DNA of 64,000 nucleotides, taken from assembly GCF_007971025.1 (NCBI RefSeq), contig NZ_CP042436.1:5084001-5148000 (forward strand), given 5' to 3'. The position numbers were made by a program, and so were the translations under genes. The notes beneath the pieces were generated by a model. It was not told the origin of the DNA and did no database searches. It saw only the letters and a list, made by a program, of their open reading frames with translations. Shown here piece by piece: positions 40,676 to 49,386 of this stretch (position 1 is its first letter; each line of letters opens with the position of its first letter). Source of the stretch: Mucilaginibacter ginsenosidivorans (lineage in GTDB: Bacteria; Bacteroidota; Bacteroidia; Sphingobacteriales; Sphingobacteriaceae).

Positions 40676-40746
40676 TTGTCCGACCTGGATTCGAACCAAG
40701 ACTAAATGAACCAAAATCACTTGTACTACCCTTATACTATCGGACA
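40676..40746 (-). tRNA. tRNA-Gln (anticodon TTG)
   Basis: 71 nt without encoded CCA. Acceptor stem TGTCCGA/TCGGACA, D arm with AAGGGTA loop, anticodon stem AGTGA/TCATT with loop TTTTGGT (anticodon TTG, reads CAA), T arm with TTCGAAT loop and CTTGG/CCAGG stem. All stems close. Confidence 0.95.
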
Positions 40747-40782
40747 ATTTCCACCTTAAAAGCTGCCTTTCAAAATGGAATG

Positions 40783-40812
40783 CAAATGTAAGACGATTTT
40801 TTGAAGTTCAAA
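40783..40812 (-). promoter_or_regulatory. Promoter of tRNA-Gln and probably prs
   Basis: Minus strand: TTTG (40812-40809), 18 bases, TACATTTG (40790-40783). Both elements match the Bacteroidota consensus exactly. The start should lie about 30 bases before the tRNA 5' end. Confidence 0.75.
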
Positions 40813-40866
40813 AGCTAATTTCAAAAAAGTGCGGGACGGATAAAAAGTGCCTGAAATGAGCGTTGA

Positions 40867-41823
40867 CTAGTCCTCAACAACCACGCCCATCGCGCAAAAT
40901 TTATCTATCCTTTCGGTTACCAGCTGATCAACATCTTTGGCTTTCAATTCTTTCAGATCTTTGATCAGGTGCTTTTTCAGGATAGTGGCCATAGCCACAG
41001 GGTCCTGGTGCGCGCCGCCCATAGGCTCTTTTATTACACCGTCTATCAGCTTATTTTTAAGCATTTCAGGCGAGCTCAGTTTTAATACCTCGGCCGCTTT
41101 TTCTTTATTTTCCCAGGTTTTCCAAAGAATGGTGGAACAGTTCTCGGGCGAGATAACCGAGTACCACGAATTTTCAAGCATAAATACCTTGTCGCCAATC
41201 GCGAGGCCAAGTGCACCGCCCGATGCCCCTTCGCCGATGATGACACAAATGACAGGCACACGCAGCACCGACATTTCGAGCAGGTTGCGTGCGATGGCTT
41301 CGCCCTGCCCGCGTTCTTCGGCTTCAAGACCGGGGAACGCTCCGGGGGTATCTATCAGGGTAATAACAGGCTTATTGAATTTCTCGGCCAGCTTCATCAG
41401 GCGCAGCGCTTTGCGGTAACCTTCGGGATTAGCCATACCAAAATTACGGTATTGCCTGTCCTTGGTGTTGCGGCCCTTCTGGTGACCGATGAACATGGCG
41501 GTCTCGCCATTGATAGACCCAAAACCACCTATGATCGCCTTATCGTCCCCTACCGTACGGTCGCCGTGCAGTTCGATAAAATCGTCGCACATCAGTTCAA
41601 GATATTGCAGGGTATAGGGCCTTTCGGGGTGGCGGGATATCTGGACACGCTGCCAACCCGTCAAATTCGAGTATATCTGGGTTTTGGTAGTTTCAAATTT
41701 CTCCTGCAACTCATTAATAGTTGCAGACATATCTACCTTGGTCTTTTCTTCAACCTGCTGCACCTTATCTATCTGCGCTTGCAGATCGGCCAAAGGCTTT
41801 TCAAAATCAAAAGTGATCTTCAT
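40867..41823 (-). CDS. accA: Acetyl-CoA carboxylase carboxyltransferase subunit alpha
   Basis: With AccD it transfers the carboxyl group from biotin to acetyl-CoA, making malonyl-CoA for fatty-acid synthesis. 318 residues from the ATG at 41823 (MKITFDFEKPLADL); seven more in-frame residues upstream are not typical. The crotonase-fold core has FNKPVITLIDTPGAFPGLEAEERGQ and VICVIIGEGASGGALGLAIGD, the oxyanion-hole region. TAACTTTG lies upstream as a possible -7 element. No other acc genes are near. Confidence 0.97.
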   Translation of the reverse strand: MKITFDFEKPLADLQAQIDKVQQVEEKTKVDMSATINELQEKFETTKTQIYSNLTGWQRVQISRHPERPYTLQYLELMCDDFIELHGDRTVGDDKAIIGGFGSINGETAMFIGHQKGRNTKDRQYRNFGMANPEGYRKALRLMKLAEKFNKPVITLIDTPGAFPGLEAEERGQGEAIARNLLEMSVLRVPVICVIIGEGASGGALGLAIGDKVFMLENSWYSVISPENCSTILWKTWENKEKAAEVLKLSSPEMLKNKLIDGVIKEPMGGAHQDPVAMATILKKHLIKDLKELKAKDVDQLVTERIDKFCAMGVVVED

Positions 41824-41938
41824 ATGCTTTGTAACGGGTTGCAAAGTTAAACAACTTAACTTGGATTAGGCCGATTAAGTTTGAATAAGTTGTTTTAGAA
41901 TGCCCTTGTCAACTTTATCAGCCATTTAACGCCGTCAG

Positions 41939-42706
41939 CTATTTAACCGCCTTCTCCAGGCTCTCCAGCTTACTGATCTGCGCTTCGCTTAATACATCCC
42001 TTGTTTTCAGGCAGGCTTGTAAAACTGCATTCCTTATTTCGCCCATATACAATCCATACCGATTGGTATAAAAAATTACCGTGCCGTCAACTGCTTGCTT
42101 GCTTTGAAAAATAGTATCCAGCATTTTTTCATTCTTAATAATATTCTCCCCCATTTCAATGCGTTTACGGTGCAGTACCGCCGATATCTCCTTCAGTTTC
42201 GTCAACTGTCCGGGATTGAGCCCGAGCTGTACTTTATACTCAAGCGCCTTATCCGGCATCGGGTAATGATTGAGCTCGCCGGCAAGCGACATGTTATCAA
42301 AGTCCTCGCCTTTCATCAGCATGGAATAGCGCTCGTCGCTCAGGGTTTTTACTGTGGAATGCATTGTCGTATTCGCTCCGGCAGACGATTTGGCGGTTTT
42401 TCCGGGCAGGGCCTTCGCAACGCTGTCAACGCGGGCATGTTTTATCTTGCGGGCTGGCCCCTGTTTCCCTGAAACCTGTTTTGCCACGCTGTCGGCGGCA
42501 TGGGACGCGCTTGCGCTGTCGGCCTTTAAATCTTTCACAGCTTTTGCTGTGGTGTCAGCAGCAGGAATTTTTGATATACTGTCGACGACCACCTTTTTTG
42601 CCGTTGTGTCCGGAGATGGATGCTTTGTACTATCCGAGTCGGATTGGGCAAAAGCAGCGGGAGAAAAAAACAATAGCAGTATAAACAGGGGTAGCCTTTT
42701 TATCAT
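41939..42706 (-). CDS. Secreted Spy/LTXXQ-like protein with Lys/Asp/Ala-rich linker
   Basis: 255 residues. Signal peptide 1-20 (AFAQ), then about 110 residues of low-complexity Ser/Asp/Ala/Lys sequence. A helical C-terminal domain (about 125-255) has LGLNPGQLTKLKEISAVLHRKRIEMGENI and ALKTRDVLSEAQ-like wording (LQACLKTRDVLSEAQISKL). The two LTxxQ-like motifs and helix pattern resemble Spy/CpxP/CnrX periplasmic sensors or chaperones. Function not certain. It stands alone. Confidence 0.65.
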   Translation of the reverse strand: MIKRLPLFILLLFFSPAAFAQSDSDSTKHPSPDTTAKKVVVDSISKIPAADTTAKAVKDLKADSASASHAADSVAKQVSGKQGPARKIKHARVDSVAKALPGKTAKSSAGANTTMHSTVKTLSDERYSMLMKGEDFDNMSLAGELNHYPMPDKALEYKVQLGLNPGQLTKLKEISAVLHRKRIEMGENIIKNEKMLDTIFQSKQAVDGTVIFYTNRYGLYMGEIRNAVLQACLKTRDVLSEAQISKLESLEKAVK

Positions 42707-42790
42707 ATTGAGCTTTATTTCAGGGTGATGTTTTCCAAAAATAGATAAATCCTGCTAATACTTTTCAAAAATGGGCGCCTGTATAATACA

Positions 42791-42815
42791 AAAAGCCCCC
42801 TTTTGTGCAGGGGAC
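42791..42815 (-). terminator. Rho-independent terminator of the small membrane protein gene
   Basis: Minus strand: GTCCCCT, loop GCACAAA, AGGGGGC (one G-U pair), then TTTTT. It lies 30 bp after the stop at 42846. Confidence 0.8.
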
Positions 42816-42845
42816 TTTGATATAGTCAACAGGGATTATTACCGC

Positions 42846-43049
42846 TTAATGGGTATGACCCGATAATTCGTCACGATTTATCTCAACCAATTTTCCATAT
42901 TCATTGACCGCGTACCGGGCGTTGGAAATATCGGTATCGATACTTTTCTCCTTCGGCTTCCTTCTTTTCAACAAGCCGGCAAGCGGTATAATGATAACCG
43001 CCAATAACAAAGCCGATTCAGGTATCGCAGCAAGCATAATTTTAAACAA
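42846..43049 (-). CDS. Small single-span membrane protein
   Basis: 67 residues. One membrane span at about 8-27 (AIPESALLLAVIIIPLAGLL) followed by KRRKPKEK, so the polar C-terminal 35 residues should face the cytosol. No family recognised. A clean terminator follows, which supports it as a real transcription unit. Upstream, 43050-43299 shows no other gene. Confidence 0.55.
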   Translation of the reverse strand: MFKIMLAAIPESALLLAVIIIPLAGLLKRRKPKEKSIDTDISNARYAVNEYGKLVEINRDELSGHTH

Positions 43050-43299
43050 TAACCAGGAATGGGGCCGAAGCCCGCACCAAATATTTTCCTGATCTTAAAG
43101 TATTGGTTGGTTTATAACTGTTAGCAAAGGGCAGCTAATCTATATTCAAATATAAACACTACTATTTGAAACGGCTAACGTTTTTGAAGAATTACAAATA
43201 AGGGGCGTCTAAAAATCGACTTCAATAAAAAACACCAACAAACCGGCATTCTTATTATCATTTTTACAAAAAAACAGCACGAATAAAAGCCCGCTATCC

Positions 43300-44631
43300 T
43301 TAAACTTTTGGCAGTTTATAGCCATTGTGGTACTCTTTCATCATATATTGCTTGTTTATTGCATGGTCGGTAAACTGGTGTTCGGCGTCGTTCCACTCCA
43401 GCTTTTTACCACTGCGGTAAGCTATGTTGCCCATCTGCGCCACGGTAGCCACATGCGCGCCCGCCTGTATCGGGCAATGCAAGTCTTCCAGTTTGCGCGA
43501 TTTTACCACGCTGACAAAATTCTCCCAATGCTTATCCAGCCCGTTGTCCGACTGCGCCACAAACGGCTTGCTCACTTTACTTTTGCTTTGCCTTTCTTCT
43601 ATCACTTCCCACCCGCCGCGGTTTAAAATCAGCGTGCCGTTGTTACCGATATAGGCGATACCATGATCGCGGTTGTACGATCCGTTGTCAATACCCATGG
43701 CCGAATCCCAAACCATGTTAAAACCATCAAACTCGTACAAAGTGGTCAGGGTGTCGGGCGTCTCTTCGTAAAGATCGGGATAAGCGAACCTACCGCCTAA
43801 AGCTGAAACAGATTTTGGCACCGGCGATTTCATCCCCAGCAATCCATAATCCAGCAGGTGTACACCCCAATCGGTCATTAAACCACCGGCATAGTCCCAG
43901 AACCAGCGAAAATTAAAGTGGAAACGGCTTGAATTAAATGGTACCGTCTTAGCAGGGCCCAGCCATGCTGCGTAGTTGACGCCAGCGGGTGGCGCGCTAT
44001 CCGCAACTACCGGCGCCGGCCTCATCCATCCCTGGTAACACCAAACTTTTACGGTACGGATGTTCCCCAATTGCCCGCTCTGCACAAAGTCGACAGCATC
44101 CTTAAAATGCTGCTGGCTGCGCTGCCATTGCCCCGCCTGTACTACTTTATTGTACCGTTCCTGCGCAGCCACCATGGCCCGGCATTCGCCGATGGAATTG
44201 CCCACGGGCTTTTCCACATAAACATCTTTCCCCGCCTCGCAGGCATGCATCATGATCATGGCGTGCCAGTGGTCCGGCGTACCGATGATCACAGCGTCGA
44301 TGTCCTTTTGATCCAGCAAGGTACGATAGTCATCATAGCGCCTAACTTTCGATGTATCATAGTTCATCTTCACCAGGTCCTTCATACGGGCATCCATAAC
44401 GTTTTTATCCACATCGCATATCGCCACCAGGTTTACACCGGGGATTTTTAAGGCCGAGGTTGTATCGGCCCAACCCATCCCATTAATGCCGATGGCGCCG
44501 ATATTCAGCTGATCGGACGGCATGATCCTGTTTTTGAAAATAGCGAAAGCATGGTTATCAAGGGCCGATGCCAGTACGGTGCCGCCGGTAAGCAGGGCGG
44601 ACTTCTGCAAAAAATCTCTGCGGGAGCTCAT
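43300..44631 (-). CDS. Gfo/Idh/MocA-family oxidoreductase with Tat signal
   Basis: 443 residues. The N-terminus SSRRDFLQKSALLTGGTVLASAL is a twin-arginine signal, so export in folded form with bound cofactor is expected. The Rossmann part (about 40-165) has NIGAIGINGMGWADT, VAICDVDKNVMDARMKD, IGTPDHWHAMIMMHACEAGKDVYVEKPVG with the EKP motif. A beta-sheet substrate domain follows. NAD-dependent sugar or polyol oxidation is the family activity; the substrate is unknown. No sugar genes adjoin it. Confidence 0.9.
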   Translation of the reverse strand: MSSRRDFLQKSALLTGGTVLASALDNHAFAIFKNRIMPSDQLNIGAIGINGMGWADTTSALKIPGVNLVAICDVDKNVMDARMKDLVKMNYDTSKVRRYDDYRTLLDQKDIDAVIIGTPDHWHAMIMMHACEAGKDVYVEKPVGNSIGECRAMVAAQERYNKVVQAGQWQRSQQHFKDAVDFVQSGQLGNIRTVKVWCYQGWMRPAPVVADSAPPAGVNYAAWLGPAKTVPFNSSRFHFNFRWFWDYAGGLMTDWGVHLLDYGLLGMKSPVPKSVSALGGRFAYPDLYEETPDTLTTLYEFDGFNMVWDSAMGIDNGSYNRDHGIAYIGNNGTLILNRGGWEVIEERQSKSKVSKPFVAQSDNGLDKHWENFVSVVKSRKLEDLHCPIQAGAHVATVAQMGNIAYRSGKKLEWNDAEHQFTDHAINKQYMMKEYHNGYKLPKV

Positions 44632-44830
44632 AAAAGTTTAATTGGTTCCGATAAATATAAAAATTTTAATTGTCGAAACTACAATTACCAAAAAATATGA
44701 GGACATAATCAGGTTCAAAGAATAGGAGAGTTTACAACCGGATTAAAAAGGGATTAGAAATTCTCCGGGCTGTTTTATGCCTCACTATTTGCCTATATTT
44801 AATCGCTTAACAATTAAAACTTAAACTTTT

Positions 44831-45274
44831 ATGGCAGAACAAAAAAACTGGTTGCAAAGGGCGCTAAATCACAAGACCTGGCACCAGCAGCACGAGGAAT
44901 CAATGACCTTTGGGCAGCGCCTGGCTGATTCCGTTGCAACGGGTATGGGCTCGTGGCGGTTTATCATTTGGCAAACTATCATTGTAGCGATATGGATGAT
45001 CTTAAACACAATCGCATGGAAATACCATTGGGACTTATATCCTTTCATCTTGTTAAATTTGGTCTTTTCAACCCAGGCTGCGTATGCCGCCCCTATCATA
45101 ATGATGGCGCAAAACCGCCAAAACGACCGCGACCGGGCGCAGGCCGATGCGGATTACAGAACAAATTGCGAAGCCAAAGAAGAAATTGAAGAATTACAAA
45201 AACGATTGAACGCTATCGAGGTTGATAAACTGGATAAGATACTTGAACTGTTGCAGGATATAAAAGCAAAATAA
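44831..45274 (+). CDS. DUF1003 membrane protein
   Basis: 147 residues. TFGQRLADSVATGMGSWRFIIWQTIIVAIWMILN and the DLYPFILLNLVFSTQAAYAAPIIMMAQNRQNDRDR segment are the DUF1003 signature: two membrane spans (about 41-60 and 71-92) joined by a short loop, then a charged coiled coil. Function of the family is not established. The next gene starts 6 bp later, so the two probably share a transcript. Confidence 0.9.
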   Translation: MAEQKNWLQRALNHKTWHQQHEESMTFGQRLADSVATGMGSWRFIIWQTIIVAIWMILNTIAWKYHWDLYPFILLNLVFSTQAAYAAPIIMMAQNRQNDRDRAQADADYRTNCEAKEEIEELQKRLNAIEVDKLDKILELLQDIKAK

Positions 45275-45280
45275 GCAGGC

Positions 45281-45955
45281 ATGACTTCAAACAATAAGCT
45301 AAAGGTGATAGTCACAGGGGCCACAGGCATGGTTGGCGAAGGCGTGGTGCATGAATGCCTGCAGCACCCAATGATAGGCGAAGTACTTATTGTGAACCGG
45401 AAACCTTTTGGCATGACGCACCCAAAGCTGAAAGAGATCGTTCATGCCAATTTCTTCGATCTTACTGCTATCGAAGATCAGCTAAAGGGATACGATGCCT
45501 GTTATTTTTGCCTGGGGGTATCTTCTGTCGGCATGAAAGAACCGGAGTATTATAAGCTAACTTATACCCTCACGCTGAATTTTGCCGAAACTTTGGCACA
45601 CCTTAACCCGGATATGACTTTTGAATACATCTCGGGTGCCAGTACGGACAGTACCGAAAAAGGAGGCAGCATGTGGGCAAGGGTAAAAGGAAAAACCGAG
45701 AACGACCTGGCCAAACTACCTTTCAAACAGGTTTACAATTTTCGGCCGGGATACATGCACCCTACGCCGGGCCTGCGCAATACCAACAAATATTATAAAT
45801 ACATTACCTGGCTGTACCCGGTATTGAAACTGGTTTTTTCAAACCGGGTTAGCACACTGGCCCAACTTGGCCTGGCAATGATCAATGCCTCGGTATACGG
45901 TTATGAAAAACAAATACTGGAAGTGCCTGATATTAAATCGCTGGCCAAACGGTAG
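45281..45955 (+). CDS. Atypical SDR/NAD(P)H-binding protein
   Basis: 224 residues. The nucleotide motif VTGATGMVGEG is at about 11-21, followed by an acidic end to the second strand and CYFCLGVSSVGM. The usual SDR YxxxK is not visible; instead WARVKGKTENDL occurs at the position of the Lys helix, as in atypical epimerase-like SDRs. The C-terminal part is helical with a hydrophobic stretch near 175-195. Co-oriented with and 6 bp after the DUF1003 gene; convergent with the glycosidase gene. Confidence 0.8.
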   Translation: MTSNNKLKVIVTGATGMVGEGVVHECLQHPMIGEVLIVNRKPFGMTHPKLKEIVHANFFDLTAIEDQLKGYDACYFCLGVSSVGMKEPEYYKLTYTLTLNFAETLAHLNPDMTFEYISGASTDSTEKGGSMWARVKGKTENDLAKLPFKQVYNFRPGYMHPTPGLRNTNKYYKYITWLYPVLKLVFSNRVSTLAQLGLAMINASVYGYEKQILEVPDIKSLAKR

Positions 45956-45956
45956 C

Positions 45957-46904
45957 CTACTTCTTTTGGTGTACTACCTCATCAACAGCGTTCAATAGTG
46001 AATATTTACCCTGCGCGTCGCCCAGTAACTGCCATATCATAATGCCGCCTGCCCTTTCCAGTGCAAGCGTGGTTTTGTTTTTGATGGTCGGTATACCGTT
46101 GTAATAAATAGTGCCGCCTTCGGGCAAGGTCCATTCATCTTTGTTTTCGGCGCCGCTGTAAGTGCTGACGATCTTCCTGAACGACATATCCGATGGCGCT
46201 CCCGGCCCAAAGCCATACCCATAAAACGGAATGCCCAAATTGAGTTTATCTTTTGCAATGCCTTTTTCGCCTGCCCAGTAATTCATATCCTCTACCGCCA
46301 TTTCGTAAGGTGCATGCGGCCCCGGCTTCTCAGGCCGCCACGGTCCGGTTTTATCGTACGACATAATATTGATAAAATCAAAAAGGGACAGCACTTTGTC
46401 GGTATACCTGTCTTTATAAACCGTGGCCACAGCGGCCGTTAACAATTTGCCTTTCGGCTTAAGCGCGGCTGATAGCATGGTGATAAAGCTTTCATAATTG
46501 GCATCCACCCGCTCGCCTTCCAGGTCTACATCAATGCCATCCAGGTTATAGGATTCCGACAGTTGAGCCAATTTCTGCACAAGTGCCTGGCGGTTGCCTT
46601 CTGCCAGTAATGACGTATAATATGCAGGCGCCAAACCGCCGCCTATAGAAGCCAGCACTTTGATATGCAGCCCATGCATTTTATCGGCGAAAGCCTTCAG
46701 TCCCGGCATTGACGTAAAATTCCCTGCCGAGTCCGGGTTGATAAAAGCAATATTGATATGCGTCACTTTGCCGTAATCTACCTGCCCGGCTTGCCCCTCC
46801 AGGATATTGTTCGTCCGCAAATAACCTATCACCCTGAACTTTTGCTGGGCATTTACAGAAAGACAGGCAGAAGCGATGAGCCAAAGCAGGAGGAATTTTC
46901 TCAT
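45957..46904 (-). CDS. GH18-family secreted glycosidase (chitinase-like)
   Basis: 315 residues. Signal peptide 1-19. The GH18 TIM barrel has THINIAFINPD near 48-58, VLASIGGG near 83-90 and the catalytic motif LDGIDVDLEGE, with Glu129 as acid and D125 and D127 as partners. INIMSYD follows near 180. Hydrolysis of N-acetylglucosamine polymers is likely; whether chitin or peptidoglycan-type glycans cannot be said. No carbohydrate-binding module is attached. Confidence 0.9.
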   Translation of the reverse strand: MRKFLLLWLIASACLSVNAQQKFRVIGYLRTNNILEGQAGQVDYGKVTHINIAFINPDSAGNFTSMPGLKAFADKMHGLHIKVLASIGGGLAPAYYTSLLAEGNRQALVQKLAQLSESYNLDGIDVDLEGERVDANYESFITMLSAALKPKGKLLTAAVATVYKDRYTDKVLSLFDFINIMSYDKTGPWRPEKPGPHAPYEMAVEDMNYWAGEKGIAKDKLNLGIPFYGYGFGPGAPSDMSFRKIVSTYSGAENKDEWTLPEGGTIYYNGIPTIKNKTTLALERAGGIMIWQLLGDAQGKYSLLNAVDEVVHQKK

Positions 46905-46992
46905 AGTTGATTAAATAAGCTGATGCTAAAAGTAACGATCTTTTAGCATCATTCGGCTAACCCAACTACAACCGCTTTGTTGCGGCGATTTT

Positions 46993-47970
46993 TCAGGCAA
47001 TGAAAAACTTTTCCCGGTAACTCATCGGTGTAAGGCCTGTTTCCTGCTTAAATATTTTGTGGAACGAACTAACATCCTGGTACCCTACTTCCCAGGTAAT
47101 CTCGTTAAAGGTGATATCTTTTGATTCGAGTAAGCGTTTAGCGGTTTCTACCCGCAGTTTTTGCAGGTATAGTTGCGGTGTGTCGCCGGTCGCCTTTTTA
47201 AAATGCCTCAAAAATGTTTTCCTGCTCAGGTTTACCAGCCCGGCTAACTTATCTAAAGAAATTTTCTCTCTGTAATTATTCTCCATCCAATCCTGTACCC
47301 TGTTTATCAATTCGTCGCCATGGTTTTTCGAAAACTGGTATACCTGGTACGGTGTCTGTACCTTGCGTCCTGCATCGACAAGGAACACCTTGGCACAGGT
47401 AAGCGAAAGCTCAGCAGTCGTAAAACGCTGAATAATGTGCAAACTAAGATTTAAATATGCCGTAACGCCGCCTGCAGAGATAACATTACCATTATCAATG
47501 ATCATCCGGTCCGGCTGGACAATGATTAATTTGTACTTGTTACCGAACTCTGCTGCCAGGCTCCAGTGAGTCGTAGCCTTCTTTTTATCAAGTACTCCCG
47601 ATGCACCCAAAAGAAAATTCCCATTACATGCAGCCGCCAAAATGGTATTTTTACTATGTACCGCCCTTAGCCACCGGATAATGGGCTGCTCATTTTTTAT
47701 CACTTCATCTGCATCGCCTATAAAGCCGGGTATATAGATCAAATCATATAAGTTACCTGTTTTGATAGTGCTGTGTGGTGTAAAGGACAACCCGCTGAAA
47801 CTTTTAACAGATGCTTTTTTTTCAGCAATCAGCTCCAGACAAAAAACCGGGGCACCGCAAGTTTGCTGATGGAGCTGATTCGCCAATGTCAAAATATCCC
47901 AAAACCCGGTCACCATCGACGAGGTGCAGCTTTTATATACCACGATCCCAATTTTTATTTGCCTGGTCAT
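46993..47970 (-). CDS. GlxA-type transcription regulator (DJ-1/PfpI domain plus AraC HTH)
   Basis: 325 residues. Residues about 5-185 form a DJ-1/PfpI-like domain with ILAAACNGNFLLGASGVLD, Cys at the nucleophile-elbow position. Residues about 220-322 form two AraC-type helix-turn-helix motifs (ISLDKLAGLVNLSRKTFLRHFKKATG, ITWEVGYQDVSSFHKIFKQETG), ending SYREKFF. Regulators of this type sense small metabolites. It follows the hemoglobin-fusion gene by 46 bp on the same strand and may be in one operon with it. Confidence 0.9.
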   Translation of the reverse strand: MTRQIKIGIVVYKSCTSSMVTGFWDILTLANQLHQQTCGAPVFCLELIAEKKASVKSFSGLSFTPHSTIKTGNLYDLIYIPGFIGDADEVIKNEQPIIRWLRAVHSKNTILAAACNGNFLLGASGVLDKKKATTHWSLAAEFGNKYKLIIVQPDRMIIDNGNVISAGGVTAYLNLSLHIIQRFTTAELSLTCAKVFLVDAGRKVQTPYQVYQFSKNHGDELINRVQDWMENNYREKISLDKLAGLVNLSRKTFLRHFKKATGDTPQLYLQKLRVETAKRLLESKDITFNEITWEVGYQDVSSFHKIFKQETGLTPMSYREKFFIA

Positions 47971-48016
47971 CCGATTTTTTACCCTTTCCTGTACAGAACA
48001 GGTAATCCTTTATTAT

Positions 48017-49153
48017 TTATTGACTGATTTCGCTTTCTACCGTTACCGCCTTAAACACATTCTCGAACACTGATACAAGGTCCTCTTTATCTCGTCCCTC
48101 AATTTTCCGTTCATCCATTGCGTTTTCAAGTACCCCCATAAATGCCTCCCATTCTTCTATTGTGATATTCAACCCCTTGTGAACATCCTTGAGCGATCTG
48201 CCTAAATAGATCGTCGGGCCCTGCAAGGTGCTGCTTAACCTGTCAACAATAAGCTGGCGCTGGCGAAATTTACTCTCCATCGCATGCCCGATAAAATACT
48301 TTTCAAGTTGCGGATGAGCGGCTACCCGCGGGAACGCCAGGTCGACAAAATTACAAATTCCGTCATAACCGCCTATCCTCTTGTAGAGCGTCGCCTTGAA
48401 AAAACCATTCTCATTTGCAGACAATGCGGGTATCTCCTGGATAACATCCCAATGCTCCACTATTTTTCCATTCTTAAACCTAAACAGGTCAAAAAACGCC
48501 GTAGGTTTTCCCATAAATTTACCTTCCGAACAAACCAGCACGAAATTACCTTCGCCGAAAACCTTAAATATTTTCTCGAACTGTATCGTGATCCCCTGTT
48601 TTTGCATTTCGCCAATCCCCCTTATCAACCCTGCGGCGGTATTATCGATCAAAGGATTATGCTGAATTAAATTTTCATCATAAAAATTCAGCAACTTATC
48701 AAATTCGCCTTGTACAAGTACCGTTTTTACAAAATTGCTTGCAAGTGCCTTGTTTTCTTCGGTAAGTTCACGGTCGGTAACAGCGGTTGTCCCATCTAAC
48801 ATGGTATGGCCGTTTACTGTTTGCGTTGGGTGATCCATGATCCCGCTCCAATGTTCTGCTGCCAGTCCGTTTTCAAACCTGAAAATTTCAAACATGCTTT
48901 TCCTGCCCGGCCAGTTTACATCATGGTGCAGTACCACATAATTCCCATCTTCAAAAGCCCTTACGTTTTTAATTTCCGGGGATGGTATTTCTTTGTTACT
49001 TATTTTCGAAACCAACACTTTAAGGCCAGCACGGCCATCAGGAACTGCCGGCGTGTGCTGAATATAATTTTCGGTAACTAAAGCTGCGGCCGATTCCACG
49101 TCGCCTTGCTGAACAGCCAGATTTATTTGGGCTGCAATTTCTTTGTTTGTCAT
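48017..49153 (-). CDS. Double SnoaL-like protein fused to a truncated hemoglobin
   Basis: 378 residues from the ATG at 49153. A GTG 27 bases upstream overlaps a -7 element (TAGATTTG, 49187-49180) and is less likely. Residues about 1-125 and 130-250 are two SnoaL-like NTF2-fold units with matching ends (FEIFRFENG...EHWSGI; FDLFRFKNG...EHWDVI). Residues about 253-350 are a group-1 truncated globin: TLYKRIGGYDGICNFVDLAF, then GRSLKDVHKGLNI with proximal His325. The B10 position appears to be Phe, not Tyr. The SnoaL units may act on or bind a small lipophilic molecule; a link to oxygen or NO chemistry through the globin is inference. Confidence 0.85.
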   Translation of the reverse strand: MTNKEIAAQINLAVQQGDVESAAALVTENYIQHTPAVPDGRAGLKVLVSKISNKEIPSPEIKNVRAFEDGNYVVLHHDVNWPGRKSMFEIFRFENGLAAEHWSGIMDHPTQTVNGHTMLDGTTAVTDRELTEENKALASNFVKTVLVQGEFDKLLNFYDENLIQHNPLIDNTAAGLIRGIGEMQKQGITIQFEKIFKVFGEGNFVLVCSEGKFMGKPTAFFDLFRFKNGKIVEHWDVIQEIPALSANENGFFKATLYKRIGGYDGICNFVDLAFPRVAAHPQLEKYFIGHAMESKFRQRQLIVDRLSSTLQGPTIYLGRSLKDVHKGLNITIEEWEAFMGVLENAMDERKIEGRDKEDLVSVFENVFKAVTVESEISQ

Positions 49154-49386
49154 GTTTTTGATCTTTCGTTTTAACACCACAAATCTATTTCGCTATGCAT
49201 CGTTTAAATTTGTCGCAAGTGACAAAAGACTTGTGTGTAAGGACATTGTTGTAATGCCGTTGCCAGTCATATCTGAATTAACGAATCATGGAATGATACA
49301 GTTCGCAATTGTCACCATTACGCCATCATAACAAATAAATGGGTTTCGCATATTTTTATTGATCGGCAGCCTTTTAATTTTAGGCG

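Noticed and set aside
42846..43049. PEP-CTERM-type sorting signal (IPESALLLAVIIIPLAGLLKRRK)
   Set aside because: The pattern is similar, but it lies at the N-terminus and is followed by 35 polar residues, whereas sorting signals end the protein.
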